Source: Dioscorea cayenensis subsp. rotundata (lineage: Eukaryota; Streptophyta; Magnoliopsida; Dioscoreales; Dioscoreaceae). From it: a DNA stretch of 64,000 nucleotides. The stretch is from contig NC_052477.1 of assembly GCF_009730915.1 (NCBI RefSeq), forward strand, positions 29,770,420-29,834,419. The letters run 5' to 3'. Below are positions 1-11,900 of the stretch, in pieces. The position numbers were made by a program, and so were the translations under genes. The first letter of the stretch is position 1. Each line of letters begins with the position of its first letter. The notes beneath the pieces are model-generated. The model was not told the origin of the DNA and did not search any database. It saw nothing but the letters and a program-made list of their open reading frames with translations.

Positions 1-2038
1 GACAATGACTTGGGTTGATGTGATGCTGTGCTATCAATTCTTATCAAGCCATGTGAAGAACTCATGTGGCCATGCTTTTTCTTCATATGATGCTTTTATT
101 TCTGATATATATTGGCTTCACAAATTATATTGATCACATAGCAAATATTTATTCAATGTGTTTTAATTTTATATAGCAAAGATCAAACTATTTAAAAAAT
201 AAATGATTATATCATAAAAAAGTAAGATAGAAGCCAACCATTCTTTTTTTTTTTTGTTGAGATTACAAAAACTAAAAGAAAATTTATAATCAAATTCTCG
301 TGGTGCATGATGTGTGGAGTGGAAATAGTAGTGTATTATGGATATTTAGCGGTACACATATTTATTTCTTATTTACTATATATACATATTTAGTTTTATA
401 AATTATATTTATCACCTATCATGAGGTTTAAATTCGTCTTCTAAAAAAACATAAATATTTTATATAAATAATCTAATAAATAGATTAAGCGAATGCTGAC
501 ATTTTTATACAGTATATTTTATATTATTTAACAAATAAATTATTTAATAAAGAATATAGTTGGGTTGTATAATAAAGATATATATACTAGCTATTAATTT
601 TAAGGTCTCGACATAATTTTTAAATAAAAAAACAATACTATTAATGAAAAATGTATTTAGAGATTTATAATAAAATTTGATTCTTTTATTAATCTTTTTA
701 ATGTATCATCACTGATAAGTTGGGACTTGAAAGTGATGCTGTACTATGATACTTTTAGCACCACACATGTGAATCATATCTTGTAAGTTTCTTTATTGTT
801 CTTGCTACCTCTTCTTGTGGCACTCATTATTTCATACCGAATAAATTTTTTATTGCTTACATGCTTTTATAGGAAAACAAATTTAAATTTTCAACTTACA
901 CAGACAAAAATGATAACATTTATATATATCTCTAACATGATTTATTTATTTTATAAAAAAATTAATAATTATAATATTTTTTAACATATGAAATTTGATT
1001 AAAATAAAAAAATCTTTCAAGAAGAAAATCTCTTACGTGATTATGATTATAATTGTTATCGAATTAAGTTTATTTTTGAACTCTAGCTAAATTAGATTTA
1101 AAGTTTTAAATAGAAATGTAAAATTAAAACCCAAGTTCAAGCTTGAGCTCATCAAGAATAATAATTAATATAAGCTATGCAAATATTTCCAAATAACTAA
1201 TTAAAATCTATATTCAAAGCCAGACAACAAATTTCTAATAGTAAATTATTAAAGGATATTTGATCAAAGCTCAATTTGAAAATAATTTCAAACTCAAGTA
1301 TGAAAGCCAAAACTTTATTAATCAGCCTGAACTTGATTATAATTTGAGCAGGACACAGTTAATAACATTAAATAAATGAAGGAAAACATATCATTTCCCA
1401 TCATAATATTCTTTGATTAAATATTAAGTACATTTATGCTGAAAAACAATCAATGTAAATATGTTCAATGATTGGTATCACTACATCAAACAAAGGTTCT
1501 AATGACGTTATTCAACTGAGAAAACATAATCCCCAGTTTTATGTTTGGAATTTAGTGCAAACAAAAGGACATCAGAGACGCTGACATGCATTTGCAATCA
1601 CTTGGCCAAGATTTCTTTACTGCACATGCTGCCTGCTGGAGACAAGAAAGTGATTCTGATTTTGAAGTCTCACCTGCCAAAATATGGAAGAGAGAAAACA
1701 TGTGGTAGTAAGTTCATGAATCCATATATATTTTTTTAATAATATTTCCTTTTGATTAAACTTCCAAGCTCTAAAAGAATGCTGTTCATAATTTCCCATA
1801 ACAGCACAAAGGAATAAGAATACATTGTGAACTTAAATATAAAATAAAAAAAATACAGTAGTGGAAGAAGAAGAGGTAGCCGATAGACTTCACGATGCGT
1901 CTCTTCCGTCTTAACTGGAAGAGGAAAGAATCGTAGATGCGTGACCATGTCCGGCAGTAAAAATTATAGCTTAATGTGTTTGCAGGAGTTGGATTGGTTG
2001 TGCTTAGTAGTCATTGAGTGGAGAAGATGCTGAGAGCT
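1..2038. other. AT-rich intergenic region downstream of the desaturase gene
   Basis: No gene is supported here. The stretch is strongly AT-rich, and its short open frames (for example 796-984 and 1545-1739) have no family resemblance or splice context. The last few hundred bases probably hold the 3' untranslated region of the minus-strand desaturase gene, whose stop codon is at 2041-2039. Confidence 0.6.
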
Positions 2039-4341
2039 TCATCTTGAGTTGTTTTGTGGAGATTCATTCATCTGAGGATCAGTTTGATAGTATACAATGT
2101 CTCCGGAATCGCTCACATAATGATCATTTTTCAAGCTTCTTCCAAGATCTTTGAACAGGTGAAATGGCATGGGTCCAGATTTTGCTGGCTCCTTGTAGTA
2201 CTTCCCCAGCACAGGCTTTGCAGCTTTGGTCTGGTATTAAAATGTAAGCATTAAGAATGGTTCGATAAGATAATATCATTCTTGATTGGAGAGCAATGAA
2301 CTTATAAAAGGTCTGTGGAATGACAAGAGATGATTAATACTCACTGCTTCTATCAAGTGGTAGTGTGGTATCTGAGGGAAGAGATGATGTATGACATGAG
2401 TTCCGATATCATGGTGGATGTTGTTGATCCATCCATAGTCCCGATCGAGTGTTGTTAGACCTCCTCGGAGATAGCTCCATTCCTAGTGAACAATAAAATA
2501 AACAATAGAGTGATCAGTGATCTGAGTGAGCCTGAAAGAACTTTCACTTTTAAATGATCGATGAAAACACACAGTATATGAATTGAAGCTCTCATCTTCA
2601 AATCAGTAAGGAATATCTTCTGCAATTGTCTTGCAGAATTGGAGACGAAGGAGTATATAGCTTTCATGAAATAAAAGTAGTAGAATTTAAATGCAATCAC
2701 CATAAAAATATTTGAATGATTATTCAATGAAATGACAAGGAAGAATTTCTAATTCTGCTAAACCTTTTTATATCTATTTGTCCACTTTCAACTCCAAACT
2801 AGAGGTTGGCGATGCAAATTCTATAGGATGTAATAGAAAATCAACAACATACCTTCCCACGGTACCAGGGAAGCTTATCTTCATGCCCATGGTGATGCAA
2901 GTAGGTCACAAGATCCAGCCACATAACAAATATCTGCACTCAGAAAGCAAATTCAATACAAAATTCAGAATCCGAAAAGGTTCAGAAGATACGCAAAACC
3001 AAAAAAAATCACATCAAGATAAGAAACTAAAAGCAATGGAAAGGTTCATACAAAATATGGCACTGCATATAGCTTAATCATCTGGAGAGGACCCAACACC
3101 CAACTCAACCCTGCAAGCACCCCCAACATCGCTGTAAAGCAAGTGGAAGATGTTATCACATCCTTCTTCTCATTTGGAACAAATAAATCACTATCCGGGT
3201 GGAAATGTGATCCCTTTTTTTCCCTGGACTCCTCGCCCACTGCCAACCAACCGATACAATCAATTAGCACAAAAATATAGTCCATGAATCTCAATTGTTC
3301 ATACAAACCACTGTAAACTTCCTCACCAGATAGATTGGATAAGCAAGCAATGGAAACGGAACTGAAAACCTGAGCTTCCTGGTGGTTGAATCCAAACCCT
3401 TGTAAATCTTCTCAGATAACTATAAATGAAAAACATGGTCCAATAAGTAACAAAAATAATCCAAACTAGCTAACAAAATCCAACGCAGCAAGGATTAAGC
3501 CACAAACCGGATGCCATGATTCATCATTCTCTACATGCCCATGATTCTGGTGATGAGTTCTATGACTAATCCTCCTAAGAATCAAACAAAATTCCATCCA
3601 ATTCAGCATCTAAATTACTGATAAAATCAGAATCAATGTACCACAAAAGAGGAAACATACCATCCATGATAAGGCACAAGAATGGTGGAGTGGAGGAAAT
3701 GCCCCATGACGCTGTTGAGCTTGGTATCATTAGAAAAGCTCCCATGTCCCACTGCCAAAAATCCAATCAAAAACCATCCAAAAAAATTCCGAAAAAGATG
3801 AATTGGAATCCAAGATTAAGAATGGATATGAGATTACCAGTCATGGCCGAGAACGAAAAGAGCCCAAAACATGGTACCCTGAGCGACCCAATAGATCGGC
3901 CAGAAAGCCCAGCTATTGAGATACGTCGCAGCCGCCGCAAGGCCAAAGACGACGAGGACGTCCCTGACAACATAGCTCACCGAACGCCAAGTGTCTTTAA
4001 CCCAGCAGTGCTTAGGTATGGCCGCACGGATCTCAGCCAACCCAAACGGCGGCGGAGAACCCGGATCGAACCGCTCCTCTCCACCCACCTCCTTCTTCTC
4101 CACCCTAACATCCCAACCACCATCCTCCTCAACAGCAGGCACTCTCAACGGAGCCGAAACTCCAAGAGCCCAGTCCCGGAGCAGTGCGCGACTTCCAACC
4201 CTGAATAGGGCGGCGGATATCAATGGATTGCCCTTTGCTGAGCTTGAAATTCCCAATCTGGTGCCGGTGAGGAACACGGCTATGCAACGCCACCGGAAGA
4301 GGCCGCAGCCCGCAGCATTCCGAGAGGACGAAGCTGGCCAT
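2039..4341 (-). CDS. FAD7: Chloroplast omega-3 fatty acid desaturase (FAD7/FAD8 type), frame broken as assembled
   Basis: The enzyme converts 18:2 and 16:2 acyl chains on plastid membrane lipids to 18:3 and 16:3. Eight exons can be placed: 4341-3838, 3751-3661, 3574-3508, 3419-3327, 3239-3052, 2933-2853, 2483-2345 and 2230-2039. The start MASFVLSEC resembles FAD7/8 transit peptides, which separates it from the ER enzyme FAD3. The three iron-binding boxes are visible: HDCGH across the exon 1/2 junction, HRTHH in exon 3 and HVIHH in exon 7. Exons of 67, 93 and 81 bases match the family's usual sizes. Three others are too long: exon 2 is 91 (expected 90), exon 5 is 188 (186) and exon 7 is 139 (138). 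Exon 1 also changes frame between the transit peptide and the mature protein, near 4290. Without these changes the product would be about 449 residues, the family's normal length. It is either a recent pseudogene or a gene with assembly errors. FAD8 is an equally good name. Confidence 0.9.
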
Positions 4342-5950
4342 TGAGATCCAAAGGATGATGAAGTTCTTGAGAGGAGATGAGGAGATAGAGATGGGTAGAT
4401 GAGCTCGTCCTCTGAGAACCTCTCGTTTCTCTCCTCTCTCTCTTTCTCCGAGGAAGTGAAGGATGTTTGGGAATGAATGAATGAATGATGGGTTTATAAA
4501 GAGAGAGAGAGGGTTTGATAGTTGTGACCGAAACGCAGCCGCCGTTCAAGGAAACAGTAGATTCACTCGGTGCGCTGTTTACTTCTTTTTATTAGTTGAA
4601 TTTTTTTAATTAATTAATTAATTAATTGTTTCCATTTCATCGGACTTATTAAACGGTCAATATTTCAAATATTCAATAAATTTTTTTTGGGGGAAATTTT
4701 CTAAATTTCTTTTAATTTTTATTGGCTGTTTCTTTTTTAATATTAATAATAAAAATTTCTAGTAATTACTAAAAGCTGGATGTACGGCAACCCGTGTAAG
4801 AAACTCAACTTTCTTTGTTGACCCGGGTCGCAGTTAGAAACTTAGAAATGGAAATCCTTCGCACGTGTCCGTTATTAGTTGGACGGTGGATTGAAATGAC
4901 GATGAAGCCCCTGCGAAACAGAGGAATGATATCTAACATGTGTTACATTCTGATTGGCCAACAGAGATCTCTAACAAATAGATTCACCGAATAAATCCAA
5001 TGACAAGATGACACGTGGCCGACAAATCTAAGTGTAAATTAAACGTGGAACAGGGGGTAGTTGAGGAATGGAAAATGGAGAAATTCTGGTCTCAAAGAAG
5101 TCTCACGTGGAACATATTTTGAACACAATTTTAAAATCCAACACGATATATATGACCAGTGAAAAAAAAAAGAGAAAGCATAAGATTAAAAAAAAAATTA
5201 TTAAAATTTTAAATTTTGACTACGCGTGTATGATGTAATATACATGTGTATTAAAAGATAATAATGAGAACCATTAAATAACCAGAGTTGGATTGGATGT
5301 AAGTCAAAATACATGTCTAAATCCGGGAAGTTGAGACACAAATACACAGCTACCAGCCTACCACAGAGAGTCTCTTTTGATTTATTGTAATCTTTATTTC
5401 TATTCTAAGTGTGGCTCAAATCTTTTCTCTAAATTATATGGCTCAAACTTAACCTGATCATGATGCTAACTTTCCTATTATTATCTTAATCAAACATTTA
5501 GAACCACAAAAGAAGATTCTCCAGCCAGAAAGACAAACACAAAATGCAACAAGATGCAAAATAATACAATATCGGGTTCATGATAAACAAGAATCATCAT
5601 GTATTATATCATGCAAATCAACCTAATTATTGTACTGTTTCATTCTATGATACAATAACCACAAAGAAAGATGGGGATAGTTGACATATCTTTAGGCCTT
5701 TGTAATCTCAAATTTGATTCTTTCATTTGCTTATATCCTTCCTGAGAATAAAATAAATAAATGAAAAAGGAAGAAAAAAACACAAAAGAAATTATCACAA
5801 GAATGAAGCAAAATAAGTATTTGTATGAACTATGACGAGTGAAGCACATTACTTACCAGTATTCGCATTGTCGGGGATTGAAAGAAATGTATACTGAAAT
5901 ACTGTATAGTGACTAGATTTAACGAATATGGAGAAGTTGTCATATTTATA
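4342..5950. other. Intergenic region between the desaturase promoter and the tomosyn 3' end
   Basis: A GA/CT-rich stretch near 4390-4510 is the likely 5' leader of the desaturase, with a TTTATAAA box near 4494-4501. The rest is AT-rich with the G-box cluster described separately. From about 5350 to 5950 lies the probable 3' untranslated region of the tomosyn-like gene. No coding sequence is supported. Confidence 0.5.
4862..5109. promoter_or_regulatory. Cluster of three CACGTG G-box/ABRE motifs upstream of the desaturase
   Basis: The palindrome CACGTG occurs at 4862-4867, 5012-5017 and 5104-5109, about 520 to 770 bases upstream of the desaturase start codon at 4341. Such motifs bind bZIP and bHLH factors, including abscisic-acid and light regulators. 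Three copies within 250 bases of AT-rich DNA are more than expected by chance, but function is inferred. Confidence 0.4.
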
Positions 5951-8900
5951 TCATAATTTCCACCATTTCTTATTTTCCATTGTCTTCACAAGTTCATTGG
6001 CCATTTCAGCAAAATTCTCAGCTCCACTCTGCAGCTCTTCAGTTCGTTTGCTCAATCTCTGGTAGAAGAATATTATGATTATGCATGCGAATAATAGTTT
6101 ATAATATGTTGAGAGAATGCACTTGAAGAATGGATAATAATTTGATTTAGATGAATGGTTTAGATCTTATCACTGGAGAAGTTCAATGATGTGCTTTACA
6201 ATCCAAATACAGGTTAGGAGTGAATAAACTACCTCAAGTTTCTCTTGCCGTTGAACAAGCTTGTCTTTTGCATGAGCAGCAGCAGCCGCCGCATCCTAAA
6301 TCACAATAAATGATGCAGAGAGATAATCAGAGAACTGAAGGAAAATCAAATTTTACACGACTAATGATTAAGGAAGAAAAATCAAACTGGGAAAAGTAAA
6401 ACTGCTGTACCCCATTGAAACGATATTGAGTTAGAATTTCTTGAGTTGTTCTCACGCGTGGTTTTGCGTCAGTTGATCCTCCTTGAAACAATTTTTCTCT
6501 CTCCATGTCCTCATCTGCAGAAAAACAAAATGTTGATAAGATTAATGAACATATTGAAATTTGAAAGGCTTCTATAAGAAGATTTTAACATGTTCACCTC
6601 TTGCTTTATTCTTATTTATTACAGATGAAGTGGTGGATGTTGCAGGCAAAGCATCATCAATCTCGATGTCATCTGCGTGCGTATGTGGTAAAAACACACA
6701 AATAAATACACAGAGGGCACACGCGCTCATGCGCATGCGAACACACACACACAGACACAGACACAGACATAGAAAGAGAGAGAACGAGAGAGAGAGAGAG
6801 ACCGATGCTCAGTTCAGTTGCTTCAAGATTGCTGACACTGGGAATTGTGGGGTCTGAGAATGGAGTTCTTGCAAAAATTTCTTCCAATTGCTGTGTCGAA
6901 ATTGGCCTCACAGAATTACCAGCAACATTAGCTTTCTCCGCTTTAGCACTTTTAAGTCCTTTAATCAGGCCAAGGATCCCATGGGTTGTGTCCTATATGG
7001 ATAAACCTAGATATTAGGAGCAAGTAGACATAGGAGTATATGCAATGGAACTCAGATAAATGTTCAACCTGTTTCTTCTTCTGATGTGAAGAAATCCCAA
7101 TCGCAGCATCAGCAGCAGCTGCCACAACTTTATCATGAAGGCATGGCAAAGAATCTGGAATTCTGAAAAGAAAAATATATACACATTCAGATTTTACATG
7201 TGCCTACCAAATTCACTGCTTATTAAAAAAAGAACAAAGAGAGGTAAAACCGTAAAAATACCTGAAATCATTCTCACAAGCCAAAAGAGAGAGAAAAGCA
7301 ACTTCACATCCATTCACCTGTATGTTGCTCAAGATAGAAAATCCATAAGGCCAAGAGATAATTATTAAATATTAATAGAGTCGACATGAACTCTGACAAA
7401 GCATGCAAGTGGTTAAAAACTTAAAAGCCACTTGCATGGTAATCTAGCAAATGCAAATGCAAATGCAATAGCAATAGCAATATGGGATTCTAGAAATAGT
7501 ACTAAGCTACTAAGATATGGATACATGAAAAGCTGGAAAAGCAATATAATAACTCAGAACTTAAGATATGGATATGCAGCACGACAGAAAGGAGAGTAAT
7601 TTGTCATACGAAATAGGAGAAAAAAACCCAAGATGATGCATGCTGAGCTCTATTTGAACATGAGTTACAATTGCCATTTGTTTTGCAAAACATTTTCTTA
7701 AGGCATCTTCATTCAGATATCTCCTATTTTCTAGCAATGATTCTAACTTTCAGACCAATAAACAATGTTATATACATGAATGAACTTTAGCATGCATTGC
7801 AGGGTGCAAGTTATTATTATTGTTCAATTAAGTTTAGAGAACTTAATAAATGAAAAAATGTGACTAGAAACCTTTATCAGTTATCTAAAATGGACAAGAA
7901 TTGATGATTATATGGCTCAGGAAACAGCCAAGATACTCACCAAAGCAATCTGCCCAAAATCATAGGAACTCATTGTTTTTTCCATGTTTGCCTTGAAGCT
8001 CCATCGTAGAGTTGACATCAAGGAGTTTTCTCCCAGTACCTCTAAATCTGGCAAAGATCTGCAGAAGGTGAAGTAGTATATTTAAAACAATATGAAAGCA
8101 ACCTTAAAATTATTTGCATAATTGCATAACCAAAGAACATAAGGGGCTGGCAAGCAAGAATAGCACTTAGAATCCAGAGCTTTAGTCAGAGCATCTAAGG
8201 GAGTTTTGGAAGAACAAACAGGAAAGGATTTGGCAAAGTGATGGATGCTGGATAGTGTTGATACAATTTGGAGCTTATCAATATGGCTACAGTTTAAAGC
8301 AATGTTAAAGCATAGAACATAGAATTCACAATTAAGTATTCCACATACTACTTATAGGTTGAAATTCAGCACCAGAAGAATTGGTAGGAGTATTTCCATG
8401 CTCAAGATTGGTAGGAAATATTTACCAACCTTCCATTCACAATACCAAGTAAGAACATACCTTATCTCTATTACTCCAGTCTGATAAAGTAGAATAAGTC
8501 CACATGCCTTTTCATCTCTCATCTTGAACAATGTTGTCCAACAGCAGTTCTTTTCAAGGTTTACCTTCGAATGAAGTTGGTGTCCCCCTTTACAGGAAAA
8601 GTAATATGTTATGCAAGGAAAACAATATTGTCAGATAAATTGAATCAGAAAAGTAGCACACCTGTAACACTGACTTTAGCGGATACAACCGCAACGCATT
8701 CTCACAACAGAGTAAAACATATGAGGCATCACTTGAGAAATGGTGCTCAGATTCATGTGTTTTGATTCCACTCGGATTATTGCTTTGTTTGCTTTCATTC
8801 TGGACTGGGTTATCAGTGGAAATATTTGCCACGTTCTTTTCACTCACTGCTTCCAAGGGTGCATCACTTTCATCTGAAAATGCATGGTTGCATTAATGTG

Positions 8901-11900
8901 CAGTGTTCAGCTGAACAAATATAAGGCTTAACCGCTTGTCTTTATTTTATCCCCACAAAGAAATTACTTGCCTAGGACATACATGGAAATCGCAGCAGAC
9001 TCCTTTCTGGGGTGCATTGGGCGTAAGTTAATCATGCTACCAGTTATGCTATCAACCATGACAACACGTGCATCCTTTGTTAAGACGTACACTACTTCCT
9101 CTGAGTGGACCTTTGCACTTTCGGGACTTGATTGTTTCGGACTATGCAGAATAACACTTGATTGTGGAGTAAGATGAGTAGTAATAGAAATTACAGGAGA
9201 ATTTGTGCCCGATAAGCAGCCTGTACGAAAGATTACTGACATTGAACTTATATCAAGCATCGACACCTGAAATGAGGACCAATACAAAGTGAGGATGGTT
9301 GACAGTTGACCTAGAAACTAGGCATCTCCATGGATCCAAAGATAATAATAAATAAAGTAAAGAAGAACAAGAACAGCACAAAACAACGAGTACATAGATA
9401 TACCTGACCATTTTCATATCCAACAGCAAATCTGTCTCCAGAATTTACGAAGTGAAGGGCTCGAATGGGTGAATTTAGAATAAAAAATGCTGCAAAACAA
9501 TGTACTCCATTCCCTTGCTGCACTTTGTGAACTAAAACAAGGTTTATAATATGAATCACTTATTTGAATAAAAAAATTCCAGAAAATTCTACAAATTGCA
9601 ATGTCCATGTGCCCATATTCTGATGAGGGTAGATCATTCATCATAGTTTTCTTTATATATACATACAAACACGTATAGATATATTCAAATGAAGCATCTT
9701 GAAGTCCTATTTATTTAATTCTTTTCAAACTCCCATCTCAGTCAATAGCCATGAACAAAGTATAAAAAACAATAGGTCAACCAAATCCAAAATTATTAGA
9801 GATTCACAATTGTAAACAAATGAAAGGCTAATTTACTAAAACAGGAAATTATGGTTCTTTCAAATAGTAACTAGAAATTGCATTAAAAAGAAAGAATATT
9901 ATCTGCATTTGCCAAGAATGCAGACGCTCTAAACTCTTGAACACAGAAACAGAAAGAAGCTTACTGTCTGAATAAATCGATGTCTACTGATAAATAACTT
10001 TGGGGGGGGCATATCTTTGCCAGGAATGTAAACTTTGATGACTTTTTATGATTATAGATGACCTTTGTGATGGCAAATGCAGTTTTGCCTAGATCAGGCT
10101 TCAAAGAAATGCACATCAGACAAATATTTCTAACAACTCAATCACTAACTCAAATGGTTATCATTACTAATAAGGCATGATCACTCAATTATTGATTGTA
10201 CATAACTGGATTTCAGTAGCCACTGTTACTTTCAACTTTTGACAGCAAGGGTAAGAGGTTTTTCATATCGTTGACTTCTCTGAGGACAACTGAATCTTTA
10301 AAGATTCCCAAACCACCCATCTGAGATTGATAAAATTTTAGTGTCTACCCTACCACTCCCAGAGAAATACTGGGTTGGCAATAACTTAATGCTTTTGCTT
10401 GGTTACTAGATTAAGTCGTATCTTGGCCAGAAGTGAATACTTTCTTTGGTTTAGTTGATCCGTTGCTCTATTTGCACATAGAGATGTTATTCACCAATAA
10501 AGCTTTTAAAAGAGAAATTACTGTTATAAGAACATGGGATTAAAACATAATCAAAGTTAGCTCCACTGACCTTCATGTTTAGTTTCACTCACAAAGTGAA
10601 AACTTGACTGATCAATACCATCTTGAAGCTTATAAACCCGAACCTGGGCAAAACCATTGCATAGACAAATAATGGTGACATTGTGGTATACAGTAAGTTA
10701 TTCTCTGGTCAGGGGAAAAATGAAAGATATTAAAGTGAACTGTTCTAACCAGACCAAATTCATTCCCAACAGCCAAGGTCATACTTTTCGAACAAAATTC
10801 CAGAGCAGATACCGAGGAATTCTGACCTTCGAGCTCAATATTTGAGACCTAAAGTTGAACAAAGAAGCAAGTCAACTCATCCAGTTGGTATCAAATAAAT
10901 GTGAATAGTATCAGATACATGATATGACACTAACTTTGGCCTCAAATACAAACATTAGTGACAGTACAGGACTTGTCGCATCCCATATCCTCACAGACCC
11001 ATCTTGATAACCTGCTATATAAAGTCTCGCAATCCCATTTTCTTTTGGAAAAGCCAACTCATTAGGAACCCCGCCAGTCAAAGGCCACTTAGTACCAGCA
11101 GACAAGGAAGATGTTGCTCCAGTTCCCCTTGCAGAGGCCTTCTACAATGACAGAAAGAACCAAAATGACAAGCACTGTCAAATAAGAATTCGAAAGCTCC
11201 AAAATAACTTGGACAAATCTGAACTCAAGCCCAAGAAAAAGAAAGCACAGTACCTCTATGAAAGCATTAGAACTGCCGATAGCCAACCAACAGAGCTTTG
11301 CAACAGTCAACAACGGATCTATAGTAGGAACTACAGTAGGAAATTTCTCAAATTGCTGAGAAGGTTTTCCATCCTCAGATTTTAAATTGGATAATAAATC
11401 ACCATCATAAACATTTAATTGCCCTGGATTTGTCAAGATGAAAAGGGCAGCAGTTGAAGCCCTCCCCAGAGCACCTGGTTTTGGTATGAGGATCATGTCA
11501 GCGAAAGATCCGTCAAGGTTTAGGTCTGCACGAGAGATGCATCTTAAATTCTCTATTCCAGAGGACCACTCAAGACTTAAAACCTGCAATGGGTACAAGA
11601 GTTTTGCTGAGTAATGGAATTTAAAATCTGATATATTAGTCAAGTAATTAAAAGCAAAAGAACAGATCAGGTTCTGTAGTATCAAAACTGCAAAGCTTTT
11701 AGTGTGCAAGCCTTTTCAGCATTATAGGGGTAGTTATACATGCATCTATACACTGGTAGATGATGAGATAAGGCCAGGTTATAAAGAAGCCGGGAAAAAA
11801 CATTTTAATAAATGTCCACTTCAAAATCACCCTAGGCATAGGCCTGAAACCCCCAAAAATAGTCTACTCAAGCTCACAAGTTTAAGCTTATTAGAACGAT

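Noticed and set aside
3636..4344. Plus-strand frames of 190 and 117 codons
   Set aside because: They are antisense shadows of desaturase exons 1 and 2, which have clear family motifs on the minus strand.
6598..6623. Tomosyn exon 21 donor at 6622-6621
   Set aside because: It leaves the wrong phase for exon 22. The donor at 6597-6596 adds eight codons and matches the family's basic linker.
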